A stretch of DNA of 64,000 nucleotides, from the NCBI RefSeq assembly GCF_030123325.1, contig NZ_CP126106.1, positions 2,384,001 to 2,448,000 of the forward strand, read 5' to 3'. This document shows positions 25,966-33,213 of this stretch, in pieces. The stretch comes from Peribacillus simplex. GTDB lineage: Bacteria > Bacillota > Bacilli > Bacillales > DSM-1321. The notes beneath the pieces were generated by a model. It was not told where the DNA came from. It worked only from the letters and a program-made list of their open reading frames with translations, and did not search any database. Each line of letters begins with the position of its first letter. Position 1 is the stretch's first letter. The position numbers were made by a program, and so were the translations under genes.

Positions 25966-26451
25966 ATGAAGAAATTACTTACTAGTTTAGTAGTATTAGC
26001 AATGGCCCTTGGGATATCTTTTTCCACTGCTTCAGCATCAGCTGGAGGGTTTCACCATCCCGAAAGCTGGGATAAAAACTCTATTTTGCGGAAGGACTCT
26101 CATGGGGTGGAGATCAGAAATATGCAGTATATCCTGAATGTCATGGGTTTTTATACGGATTCAGCAGTGGTTGACGTTGATGGAATTTTTGGACCAAAAA
26201 CCGAAGCTGGTGTAAAGAAATACCAAAAAGAAAACAACTTGAAAGTGGATGGTGTGGTTGGCCCCCGGACTTGGGATAGCTTCTCGCAATATATTAAGAA
26301 GTTTGGTAATGAAACATATGGAGCAGGCGGAAACATGGGACTAAGAATTAAATGGAAGTACGACAATTCTTCCTATACATCCGGTTCTAAAGCCTATATT
26401 TACGGTAATGGGGATACATTAAGCGACCAATATCGCTTGTACGCGAATTGA
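25966..26451 (+). CDS. Secreted protein with peptidoglycan-binding domain
   Basis: 161-residue exported protein. The signal peptide (MKKLLTSLVVLAMALG..., cleavage near ASASA, residue 25) is followed by one PG_binding_1 domain (about 40-107: GVEIRNMQYILNVMGFY, DGIFGPKTEAGVKKYQKENNL, VDGVVGPRTW). A C-terminal stretch of about 50 residues rich in Gly, Tyr and Asn has no clear family. ATG 25966 is preferred over the upstream starts because it begins the signal peptide and has GAGGGAG 8 nt before. No catalytic domain is present, so it probably only binds the cell wall. It ends with a terminator at 26488. Confidence 0.82.
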   Translation: MKKLLTSLVVLAMALGISFSTASASAGGFHHPESWDKNSILRKDSHGVEIRNMQYILNVMGFYTDSAVVDVDGIFGPKTEAGVKKYQKENNLKVDGVVGPRTWDSFSQYIKKFGNETYGAGGNMGLRIKWKYDNSSYTSGSKAYIYGNGDTLSDQYRLYAN

Positions 26452-26487
26452 GATACGTGAAGGACCAATGAAGCTCCCCCTCATATG

Positions 26488-26520
26488 AAAAACGTGCCTA
26501 TAAATAGGCACGTTTTTATT
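26488..26520 (+). terminator. Terminator of the peptidoglycan-binding protein gene
   Basis: AAAAACGTGCCTA pairs perfectly with TAGGCACGTTTTT across TAAA. Confidence 0.9.
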
Positions 26521-26542
26521 TTTGGCTTTCACGAGTTGACTT

Positions 26543-27175
26543 TTATGTTCTACACATGCACTCATAGAACTTGCAGCTGAAGCGGATGCAGATATAGATT
26601 TGCATTTACATGAACCTGGTCACCTGGGAATTTATACGATGAAACGATTGGCAAAACTTACAGAAGAAGCAGGCTGGCAGGGAAGAGTTACAATTGGACA
26701 TGCGTTTGGACTCGGGGATGTTCCCGTTGAAGTGGCAGCCGATGCGGCGGAAACTTTAGCTCAAGCGGGTATTTCAATTGCTTCCACTGTACCTATCGAT
26801 ATTCCCACAATTCCAATCCCATTGCTTCATGAAAAGGGTATAAATGTCTCGCTTGTAAATGACAGCATAACGGATCATTGGGACCCATTTGGCACAGGGG
26901 ACGTGCTTTACAAAGCTAGTCTGATGGCTGAACGTTTCGCTTGGATTGATGAGTGGTCTTTAGGACGAGCCCTAGGTTTTATCACTGGCGGGAAAATGCC
27001 TCTTAATTCAGAGGGGGAGCGAGTTTGGCCGACCATTGGTGATAGAGCGGATGCTGTTTTTGTGGAAGCTAGTTGTTCAGCGGAAGCAGTCGCAAGACGT
27101 GCAAGGCGCCGAGCGGTAATGCACAAAGGGAAAATTGTTTCAGGTTCTTTCAATCAAATCTTAGCAAAAAATTAA
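26543..27175 (+). pseudogene. 5'-truncated amidohydrolase (relative of the Tat amidohydrolase)
   Basis: The frame from 26543 to the stop at 27175 encodes the C-terminal half of a cytosine-deaminase-like amidohydrolase: HLHEPG, GHAFGLGD, NDSITDHWDPFGTGD and the ASCSAEAVARR tail. Each block matches the protein at 15744, with roughly half the residues identical by eye. Homology starts about ten codons before the TTG at 26600. An in-frame stop lies at 26537-26539 and the terminator of the previous gene just before it, so the first half (including the HxH metal motif) is gone. It cannot be a working enzyme. Confidence 0.8.
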
Positions 27176-27284
27176 CATAAAAAGCGTAAAAACGCTATTC
27201 TTTTTGTAGAAATATACAGAAATGATGGAGTTTATGAGTTTTGCTGTTCTTAGATGAAAAATTGAATCTATTTTCAAGAAAAAC

Positions 27285-27360
27285 CTCTTATGGTGCCAAA
27301 ATAATTGAAGAATTGAAGTGATTAGTGAAAGCTGCCGTAAATGGTGGCTTTTATTTTTTA
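27285..27360 (+). repeat. Copy of the 3' end and terminator of the SnoaL-like gene
   Basis: About 75 bases are nearly the same as 20203-20280, covering the last dozen codons, the stop and the terminator of the SnoaL-like gene. The upstream part of that gene is absent. Confidence 0.8.
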
Positions 27361-27364
27361 GGCT

Positions 27365-27604
27365 TTGATAAAGAATAATTTGCTCAAACGGTTTTTCTGT
27401 AATGAACTAAATTACCGAGAGCGAGTGAGTTTTAATGGTGTAGCGGCTAAATATCTAGACCATTATTTGAGCTGGTTCCAATTCTTAGACACCATCAAAC
27501 ATATAAAAGATAACTTTACGATAACCAAAATGGTTTTAGACAGTTGTTCTTTCTCAGTTAACACAACTTATGATAAACTAAGGTTATCAGAATTTTCCAA
27601 ATAA
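27365..27604 (+). pseudogene. Transposase C-terminal remnant
   Basis: The 79-residue frame contains FNGVAAKYLDHYLSWFQFLD, which resembles the C-terminal end (GVxxKYLxxYLxWF) of IS1595-type transposases. There is no ribosome binding site, no DDE-type catalytic part upstream and no terminal repeats that I can see. The family name is tentative. Confidence 0.45.
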
Positions 27605-27747
27605 CGGAATGTTCATTGTTCCGTTAAAGGGCCAGTTTAATTGAATTGGCATGACACCTTAATTAGTGACCTTTCTTCAACAAGCCGCAAATGAATTTTG
27701 ACCAAAGGGATTATCCAGTAAAGGGTTTAAATTGGAGGGAATAGAAA

Positions 27748-28239
27748 ATGGATGTAAAAACACTTTTATCACAGCAATGGGCAAGCTGCTTAGATGAAGA
27801 AGACTGGTTTCCACCACTTGAAAAAGTGCTGGAGGACATCACTTTTGAACAGGCAATTTGGAAACCAGCTGATGGGGCAATGAATTCCATTTGGGAATTA
27901 GTTTGTCATTTACTTTTCTATGAAAAGAGATATCTGATGCGATTTCTTGGTGAAACAGCGAATGAACCACAGGCAGAAAATAATGACTCTACATTTCGAT
28001 TACCAACTGAGACGTTAGAAAATTGGAAGGAAACAAAACAAGAATACTATTATGTTCATCGTGAACTTGGAAAAATTCTAGCAAAATCAGAACATGAAGA
28101 TTTGTATAGACAGATTCCAGGAGATAATTCATTAGTGCTTGAACTGAAGAGTTTAGCAATGCACGACGCATACCATATTGGGCAAATTGTATTTCTTAGT
28201 AAAATGCAAGGTGCTTGGGCAGGGAAACGAAGCTTTTAA
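27748..28239 (+). CDS. DinB family protein (DinB_2 type)
   Basis: 163-residue four-helix-bundle protein of the DinB/DfsB group. The three expected metal-binding histidines can be placed: one in LVCHLLFYEKRYL (helix 2) and two in MHDAYHIGQI (final helix). Members bind zinc or nickel and some are bacillithiol-dependent transferases; the activity here is unknown. GGAGGG precedes ATG 27748. The gene stands alone. A second DinB-type gene lies at 41088-41591. Confidence 0.85.
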   Translation: MDVKTLLSQQWASCLDEEDWFPPLEKVLEDITFEQAIWKPADGAMNSIWELVCHLLFYEKRYLMRFLGETANEPQAENNDSTFRLPTETLENWKETKQEYYYVHRELGKILAKSEHEDLYRQIPGDNSLVLELKSLAMHDAYHIGQIVFLSKMQGAWAGKRSF

Positions 28240-28270
28240 AAAAGCTTCATTAGCTTTACAGTTATTCCAT

Positions 28271-28322
28271 TATAGGGGGCTTTAATGGAATAAGAACATA
28301 GGGGGCTTTAATGGAATAAGAA
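28271..28322 (+). repeat. 26-bp tandem duplication
   Basis: The unit beginning ATAGGGGGCTTTAATGG occurs twice with a period of 26 bases (GGGGG at 28275 and 28301). The first unit can also fold with the preceding TTATTCCATTA, giving a stem just after the DinB gene. Confidence 0.85.
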
Positions 28323-28323
28323 T

Positions 28324-28348
28324 GGGAACGTCCAAATCGGACGTTCCC
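28324..28348. terminator. Hairpin upstream of the persulfide operon
   Basis: GGGAACGTCC pairs perfectly with GGACGTTCCC across five bases. There is no long T run, so termination is likely but not certain. Confidence 0.6.
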
Positions 28349-28417
28349 ATATTTGATACCTGAAAAACAACAATACTTACCAAAGCCATTTTTTAATAAA
28401 GGTGTGAATTAAACGGC

Positions 28418-28444
28418 TTGACAATATACCCCTATAGGTATAAT
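28418..28444 (+). promoter_or_regulatory. Promoter with CstR-type operator
   Basis: TTGACA (28418-28423) and TATAAT (28439-28444) frame the dyad ATACCCCTATAGGTAT (28426-28441), which matches the CsoR/CstR operator pattern (ATACCCC-N-GGGTAT). A repressor bound here would block the -10 box. The spacer of 15 bases is short. Confidence 0.8.
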
Positions 28445-28580
28445 ATGAACTCACAAGTTAAAAATGCGCAAATTCACGAGTAAAACGTGCAAACTTACGA
28501 GTAAAATGCGCAAATTCACGAGTAAAGCACTCATACTCACGAGTAAAATGTGCAGACCCACGAATAAAGCACGCAAATTA
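28444..28580 (+). repeat. Degenerate 21-bp tandem repeats
   Basis: About six units of 21 bases with the pattern AAAA-TGCGCAAATTC-ACGAGT begin at 28461, 28482, 28503, 28524, 28545 and 28566; units 1 and 3 are identical. They lie in the leader between the operator and the CstR gene. The minus-strand frame across them (a 7-residue LVNLRIL-type repeat) has no ribosome binding site and is taken as a by-product. Confidence 0.85.
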
Positions 28581-28756
28581 TGGATATTAGGGCTCAATAG
28601 CGTGAGAATGTTGATAAAGAGGCTTTGAATATTCCTTAAGACTATTTGAAGCGTTAATTTGGACATGAACTTGGGGCTGCTTCTTAATCGGATAAGGTAA
28701 TAAGGTAATCAGTTGAGTTTAGTAATTTCATTTGTAAAAAGATGGGTGGACAGATT

Positions 28757-29017
28757 ATGGAGTATGATAAAAGTGTCATTAATCGCCTGAAGAGGATTGA
28801 AGGACAAATCAAGGGTGTTCTTGGTATGATGGAGCAGGGACAGGATTGCAGGGAAATCGTCACTCAATTGTCGGCTGCACGTAATGCCATCGATAGGACC
28901 ATGGGTGTTATCGTAAGTGCCAATCTTGAGCAATGCGTTCGGGAAAACGTTGAAAAAGGCGAAGGCACTGATCATCTAGTCAAGGAAGCGGTTGAGCTAC
29001 TGATAAAAAGCAGGTAA
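28757..29017 (+). CDS. cstR: CstR-type persulfide-sensing repressor (CsoR/DUF156 family; YrkD-like)
   Basis: All-helical repressor of 86 residues. Starting at ATG 28757 (GGTGG 7 nt upstream; ATG 28742 has none) the two reactive cysteines fall at C31 (QDCREIV) and C60 (NLEQC), the same numbers as in Staphylococcus aureus CstR. The copper ligand histidine of CsoR is replaced by N56, so the protein should not bind Cu(I) like CsoR but should form di- or trisulfide links with persulfides. It heads an operon of sulfur-transfer and persulfide-oxidising genes and has operator dyads at 28426 and 29423. A true CsoR is at 37836. Confidence 0.9.
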   Translation: MEYDKSVINRLKRIEGQIKGVLGMMEQGQDCREIVTQLSAARNAIDRTMGVIVSANLEQCVRENVEKGEGTDHLVKEAVELLIKSR

Positions 29018-29056
29018 AAGAATTTGACCTGACCTTTAGAAAAAGGAGTGTTATTC

Positions 29057-29362
29057 ATGACTTATATTTTACAAGTGGATTTTAAAATGGAGGGACCATT
29101 TGGCCACGAAATGGTAAAAGAATTTACTGTTTTAGCAAAAAGCATTAATGAAGAAGAAGGCTTGATCTGGAAGATTTGGACCGAAGACAGAGGGGCAAAG
29201 GAAGCTGGTGGCATTTATCTGTTTGAAACGAAGGAATCCGCATGTAAGTACTTGACTATGCACACAGCTCGGTTAAAAGGGTTTGGTATCGAGAAGGTTA
29301 ACGGAAAAATTTTCGAAGTGAATGAAGTTTTGACTTCAATCAATCATGGACCAATAAAATAA
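29057..29362 (+). CDS. YdhR-like monooxygenase-fold protein
   Basis: 101-residue protein with the ferredoxin-like alpha/beta fold of YdhR/antibiotic-biosynthesis monooxygenase relatives (VDFKMEGPFGHEMVKEF, the EEGLIWKIWTEDR strand pair, AGGIYLFETKESA). ATG 29057 is chosen because AAAGGAG lies 9 nt upstream and touches the alternative GTG 29048. It sits between the CstR gene and the DsrE gene; the substrate is unknown. A role in sulfur stress is inferred only from position. Confidence 0.75.
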   Translation: MTYILQVDFKMEGPFGHEMVKEFTVLAKSINEEEGLIWKIWTEDRGAKEAGGIYLFETKESACKYLTMHTARLKGFGIEKVNGKIFEVNEVLTSINHGPIK

Positions 29363-29393
29363 AGAAAAACCTTCATTTTTTTAGTGAAGCAGG

Positions 29394-29438
29394 TTGACGA
29401 ATTATATTTTTTAGAATAATATATACCCCGTAGGGTAT
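29394..29438 (+). promoter_or_regulatory. Second promoter with CstR operator
   Basis: TTGACG (29394-29399), a 17-base spacer and TAATAT (29417-29422) are followed directly by the near-perfect dyad ATACCCCGTAGGGTAT (29423-29438). This is the best CstR-type operator in the window and sits ahead of the main sulfur genes. Confidence 0.88.
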
Positions 29439-29474
29439 AAAAAGAAGCGGACTATCGATCAGGGGGAAAACATA

Positions 29475-29954
29475 ATGACTGAAAAGAAAAGAACGACGAT
29501 CATATTATTTAGTGGTGATTATGATAAGGCAATGGCTGCTTATATCATTGCAAATGGGGCGGCGGCTTACGATCATGAAGTGACCATTTTCCATACCTTC
29601 TGGGGATTGAATGCCTTAAGGAAGGATGAGACGGTTTCATTGAAAAAGGGTTTTCTGGAAAGAATGTTTGCAAAAATGATGCCGCGTGGTTCAGATAAAA
29701 TGGGTCTATCCAAGATGAACTTTGCTGGGATGGGTCCTAAAATGATCAAACATGTGATGAAAAAGCATAACGCCATGTCACTCCCAAATTTAATTGAGTT
29801 GGCCCAAGAACAGGAAATCAAACTAATAGCCTGTACGATGACAATGGATTTATTGGGCTTGCAGCAAGAGGAATTAATGGATGGAATTGAGTATGCAGGT
29901 GTTGCGGCTTATTTAGCTGAAGCAGAGGATGGAAATGTAAACTTATTTATATAA
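29475..29954 (+). CDS. DsrE/DsrF-like family protein (YrkE-like)
   Basis: 159-residue protein of the DsrE/F sulfur-carrier superfamily, the larger form typical of YrkE. The core starts IILFSGDYDKAMAAYIIANGAAAYDHEVTIFHTFWG, and a conserved cysteine lies in IACTMTMDLLG. These proteins accept or pass on sulfane sulfur together with TusA and rhodaneses. It is the first gene after the strong CstR operator. A middle insert (MFAKMMPRGSDKMG) is characteristic of this subgroup. Confidence 0.87.
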   Translation: MTEKKRTTIILFSGDYDKAMAAYIIANGAAAYDHEVTIFHTFWGLNALRKDETVSLKKGFLERMFAKMMPRGSDKMGLSKMNFAGMGPKMIKHVMKKHNAMSLPNLIELAQEQEIKLIACTMTMDLLGLQQEELMDGIEYAGVAAYLAEAEDGNVNLFI

Positions 29955-29982
29955 TTTTGGGTTCGGGAGGGATGATGTTCAA

Positions 29983-30351
29983 ATGGGAACTATATTTAAT
30001 CTCATCATATTAGGTTTCATCGTTTGGTTATTATATCAGCGATTTGTCCCGGCAAAGGGGATAAAAAATATAAATGCGGCAGAGTTAAAAGCTGAGCTGA
30101 GTAACAAAGGAAATAAGCAATTCATTGATGTCCGTACTCCTAATGAATATAGGGGCAATCATATTAAGGACTTTAAAAATGTACCTTTAAGCGAACTTGG
30201 CAAAAGGGCACAAGAACTTTCTAAAGATAAAGAAGTGGTTGTGATCTGCCAAAGCGGGATGCGGAGCAGTAATGCATGTAAAGCATTGAAAAAACTAGGA
30301 TTTAAAGAAGTCACTAACGTAAAAGGCGGCATGAGTTCTTGGCGCGAATAA
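29983..30351 (+). CDS. Membrane-anchored rhodanese
   Basis: 122-residue single-domain sulfurtransferase with an N-terminal transmembrane helix (about residues 5-19, FNLIILGFIVWLLYQRF), so the catalytic domain faces the cytoplasm beside the membrane. Active site C89 lies in the loop CQSGMRS. GGGAGGG precedes ATG 29983. It moves sulfane sulfur between thiols in the same operon as TusA and DsrE carriers. It is similar in layout to YqhL-type rhodaneses. Confidence 0.9.
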   Translation: MGTIFNLIILGFIVWLLYQRFVPAKGIKNINAAELKAELSNKGNKQFIDVRTPNEYRGNHIKDFKNVPLSELGKRAQELSKDKEVVVICQSGMRSSNACKALKKLGFKEVTNVKGGMSSWRE

Positions 30352-30369
30352 AAGGAGGATCTTAAAAAT

Positions 30370-30666
30370 ATGAAAGATATTTTACCGAATGAAGTGAACG
30401 CATTATTGAAGGGAAACTCGCCAGTCCACATTATTGATGTGCGGGAGGTGGAGGAAGTAAAGGCAGGGAAAATACCCAATGCTTTGAATATCCCGTTGGG
30501 TCTAGTGGAATTTAGAATGCAGGATCTGGATAAATCAAAAGAGTATATCATGGTCTGCCGGTCAGGGGGCAGAAGTTCAAGGGCCGCACAGATACTTGAG
30601 GATCATGGATATAAAGTGTTGAACATGGTGGGTGGTATGAATGGATGGGAAGGTCCCACAGAATAA
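30370..30666 (+). CDS. Rhodanese-like sulfurtransferase
   Basis: 98-residue cytoplasmic rhodanese with active site C63 in the loop CRSGGRS and the IIDVREVEEVKAGKIPNALNIPLG core. AAAGGAGG precedes ATG 30370 and the gene follows the membrane rhodanese by 18 nt. It is one of three free or fused rhodaneses in this operon with different active-site loops, which suggests different donors or acceptors. Confidence 0.9.
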   Translation: MKDILPNEVNALLKGNSPVHIIDVREVEEVKAGKIPNALNIPLGLVEFRMQDLDKSKEYIMVCRSGGRSSRAAQILEDHGYKVLNMVGGMNGWEGPTE

Positions 30667-30681
30667 ATTTTAAATTAGAAT

Positions 30682-30697
30682 ATACCCCCATACCTAT
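30682..30697 (+). promoter_or_regulatory. Partial CstR operator
   Basis: ATACCCCCATACCTAT keeps a perfect left half-site (ATACCCC) but a degenerate right half. It lies between the second rhodanese and the TusA-rhodanese gene. Confidence 0.5.
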
Positions 30698-30720
30698 TAA
30701 GGGAACAAGGAGGATATAAA

Positions 30721-31293
30721 ATGATTAAAACAAATTCCGTTTTGGATGCTAAAGGTTTAGCTTGTCCAATGCCAATCGTAAAAACGAAAAAAGCCATGAG
30801 TGGCCTGGAAGCAGGGGAAGTGCTGGAAGTTCAAGCGACTGATAAAGGGTCAACTGCCGATATGAAAGCGTGGACGGAAAGTACAGGTCATCAATATTTA
30901 GGTACAGTTGAAGAAGGAACCACACTAAAACATTATCTTCGGAAAGCGAGCGGAGAAGAAACAGAAGTGAAGAAGCATGAAAAAATCATTTCAAATGAAG
31001 AACTTCTTCAAGTCATGGAAGAAAATCGAAATATGATCCTTCTGGATGTACGAGAATCCGCAGAGTATGCTTTCCATCATATTCCAGCATCAATATCCCT
31101 TCCAATGGGTGAATTGGAACAACGTATGGGTGAACTTGATAAAGAGTCAGAGATCTTCGTGATTTGCCGTTCTGGCAGCCGAAGTGATCTTGCTGCACAA
31201 AAGCTGACGTCGGCTGGATTTGAACAGGTATTCAATGTTGTACCTGGCATGAGCCAATGGAACGGACCTACACAAAAATCCGTTAAAGAATAA
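30721..31293 (+). CDS. TusA-rhodanese fusion (YrkF/CstA-like)
   Basis: 190-residue two-domain sulfur carrier. Residues 1-75 are a TusA domain with the key cysteine C15 in GLACPMPIVKTKKAM. Residues 95-190 are a rhodanese domain with C149 in the loop CRSGSRS. The fusion allows persulfide transfer between the two cysteines, as described for CstA in Staphylococcus. AAGGAGG precedes ATG 30721. The flanking DsrE and PDO genes complete the pathway. Confidence 0.92.
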   Translation: MIKTNSVLDAKGLACPMPIVKTKKAMSGLEAGEVLEVQATDKGSTADMKAWTESTGHQYLGTVEEGTTLKHYLRKASGEETEVKKHEKIISNEELLQVMEENRNMILLDVRESAEYAFHHIPASISLPMGELEQRMGELDKESEIFVICRSGSRSDLAAQKLTSAGFEQVFNVVPGMSQWNGPTQKSVKE

Positions 31294-31321
31294 AGGTGAC
31301 TCTAAAATGGAGGAAAATATC

Positions 31322-31717
31322 ATGACTAACAAAGTAGCTATAATCGCAAGTAATGGTGGTGTATTTGACGCATATAAAGTGTTTAACATCGCAACGGCAG
31401 CAGCAGCAACAGATCAAGAAGTGGCCATTTTCTTTACATTTGAAGGCTTGAATTTAATTCATAAAGAAATGAATGGACAGCTTCCTTTGCCTGAAGGTAA
31501 GGAGCATTTTGCCAAAGGTTTTAAAAAGGCTAATGTTCCTTCCATTCCGGAATTAGTTACTATGGCACAGGAAATGGATGTCAAGTTTATTGGGTGTCAA
31601 ATGACCATGGACGTTTTGGGGATGGAAAAAGAAGCTTTAGTTGACGGTATCGAAGTAGGTGGGGCAATCACATTTTTAGAGTTCGCTAAAGATGCCGATG
31701 TTACATTAACCTTTTAA
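31322..31717 (+). CDS. DsrE/DsrF-like family protein, second copy
   Basis: 131-residue shorter DsrE-type carrier: KVAIIASNGGVFDAYKVFNIATAAAATDQEVAIFFTFEGLN, and a conserved cysteine in FIGCQMTMDVLGM. It is related to the product at 29475 but lacks its middle insert. ATG 31322 is used because TGGAGG overlaps the alternative ATG 31307. It lies between the TusA-rhodanese and the persulfide dioxygenase genes. Confidence 0.88.
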   Translation: MTNKVAIIASNGGVFDAYKVFNIATAAAATDQEVAIFFTFEGLNLIHKEMNGQLPLPEGKEHFAKGFKKANVPSIPELVTMAQEMDVKFIGCQMTMDVLGMEKEALVDGIEVGGAITFLEFAKDADVTLTF

Positions 31718-31744
31718 TGAAGGTAAAAATTTTTGGAATTTTTA

Positions 31745-31760
31745 ATACTATAGGGGGTAT
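31745..31760 (+). promoter_or_regulatory. Partial CstR operator overlapping the PDO ribosome site
   Basis: ATACTATAGGGGGTAT has a perfect right half-site (GGGGTAT). The GGGGG run probably also serves as the ribosome binding site of ATG 31766, so repressor binding here would only affect DNA, not translation. Confidence 0.5.
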
Positions 31761-31765
31761 ACAGG

Positions 31766-32893
31766 ATGACGTTTAAGCAAATGACAGCCGCTGAGGTTTC
31801 AATGAAGGTAATCAAAAAAACAGACTTATTTATTTTGGATGTTCGAAATGAAAGTGACTTTAATGATTGGAAAATTGAAGGGCAGAACTTTGAATTCCTT
31901 AATATCCCTTATTTTGATCTACTGGATGGCGTAGAGGAAATCCTCGATCAAATCCCGGCCAATAAAGAAATCCTGGTAGTATGTGCAAAGGAAGGCTCAT
32001 CTGTCATGGTAGCTGAAATGCTATCTGAAGCTGGATTGGATGTTTCTTATTTAAAGGGCGGCATGAAAGCATGGAGTGAACACTTGGAACCAGTTAGGGT
32101 CGGCGAATTGACCAATGGCGCAGAAATTTACCAATTTGTTCGACTTGGTAAAGGCTGTCTATCTTACATGGTCATCTCCAATGGTGAAGCAGCCGTTATT
32201 GATTCTACAAGAATGATAGATGCCTATCTTGATTTCGCCGATGATATCGGAGTGAAAATTACACATGTTCTGGATACGCACTTACATGCCGATCATATTT
32301 CTGGTGGAAGACGAATAGCGGAAGTAACAAATGCAGCCTACTGGCTGCCGCCAAAAGATGCGGCTGAAGTAACTTTTGAATATCAGCCATTAGAAAGCGG
32401 TAAAGTGATAACGATCGGTCATACAGCGATTGATATCCAAGCATTATACTCACCGGGCCATACCATTGGATCCACTTCATTTGTGGTCGATCAAAAATAC
32501 TTGCTTTCCGGGGATATACTGTTCATTGATTCCATTGGAAGACCGGACCTAGCTGGATTGGCTGAGGATTGGGTAGGGGATTTGAGAGAAACACTTTATA
32601 CACGTTATAGAGAATTATCGGACGAGTTAATTGTATTGCCATCACATTTCATGATCATCGATGAATTGAATGAAGACGGAAGTGTCGCTAAAAAGTTGGG
32701 TGCGCTGTTTGCTGACAATCATGGATTGAACATTACAGATGAAACGGAATTCAGAGAGCTGGTAACAGGTAATTTACCGCCTCAACCAAACGCTTATCAA
32801 GAAATCCGCGAAACCAATATGGGAAAGGTCGAGCCTGATGATGAAAAACAACGGGAAATGGAAATCGGACCAAATCGTTGTGCGGTTCGCTAA
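31766..32893 (+). CDS. Rhodanese-metallo-beta-lactamase persulfide dioxygenase (YrkH/CstB-like)
   Basis: 375-residue fusion that should oxidise low-molecular-weight persulfides to sulfite or thiosulfate. Residues 1-110 form a rhodanese-like domain with C73 in VVCAKEGSS. From about 115 the metallo-beta-lactamase domain begins, with the non-haem iron motif THLHADH (H172, H174, D176, H177) and later SPGHTIGS and LSGDILFIDSIGRPDL, as in ETHE1-type dioxygenases. The rhodanese part precedes the oxidase part, the reverse of S. aureus CstB. TauE lies downstream to export the sulfite. Confidence 0.9.
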   Translation: MTFKQMTAAEVSMKVIKKTDLFILDVRNESDFNDWKIEGQNFEFLNIPYFDLLDGVEEILDQIPANKEILVVCAKEGSSVMVAEMLSEAGLDVSYLKGGMKAWSEHLEPVRVGELTNGAEIYQFVRLGKGCLSYMVISNGEAAVIDSTRMIDAYLDFADDIGVKITHVLDTHLHADHISGGRRIAEVTNAAYWLPPKDAAEVTFEYQPLESGKVITIGHTAIDIQALYSPGHTIGSTSFVVDQKYLLSGDILFIDSIGRPDLAGLAEDWVGDLRETLYTRYRELSDELIVLPSHFMIIDELNEDGSVAKKLGALFADNHGLNITDETEFRELVTGNLPPQPNAYQEIRETNMGKVEPDDEKQREMEIGPNRCAVR

Positions 32894-32935
32894 TACTGAT
32901 AAAAATAGAATCCAAGAAAATAGGAGAGATGAAAT

Positions 32936-33162
32936 ATGAATTCAGATAAAGTGTTAGACGCTAAGGGACTTGCATGTCCAATGCCGATAGTTAAAACGAG
33001 AAAAGCGATGAATGATTTGCAAACCGGGCAGTTCTGGAAATACATGTAACCGATAAAGGAGCTAAAGCCGACTTAGCGGCTTGGTCAAGATCTGGTGGCC
33101 ATGAACTGGTGGAAACGGCTGAAGAAAATGATATACTGAAATTTTGGATCAGAAAAGGCTGA
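32936..33162 (+). pseudogene. TusA-like sulfur carrier, frameshifted (YrkI-like)
   Basis: ATG 32936 (AGGAGAG upstream) opens a normal TusA: LDAKGLACPMPIVKTRKAMNDLQTGQ, with the key cysteine at C14. After about codon 33 the frame is lost and stops at 33047-33049. The other frame goes on from VTDKGAKADLAAW to a proper end at 33160-33162. One missing base near 33030 explains the break. It is either a fresh loss or a sequencing error; the TusA-rhodanese fusion upstream could cover its job. Confidence 0.85.
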
Positions 33163-33168
33163 TAAAGG

Positions 33169-33198
33169 GAAGGGAACCATTAGGGTTCCCTTCTTTTA
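33169..33198 (+). terminator. Terminator between tusA remnant and tauE
   Basis: AAGGGAACC pairs with GGTTCCCTT, followed by CTTTT. It may act as a partial stop inside the operon. Confidence 0.75.
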
Positions 33199-33213
33199 AG
33201 GGAGGCACTTATA

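Noticed and set aside
28444..28580. CRISPR array
   Set aside because: Units are direct 21-bp repeats with no spacers between them and no cas genes nearby.
28451..28666. Minus-strand frame with LVNLRIL-type 7-residue repeats
   Set aside because: The protein repeat is only the 21-bp DNA repeat read in frame; no start signals and it lies opposite the leader of the persulfide operon.
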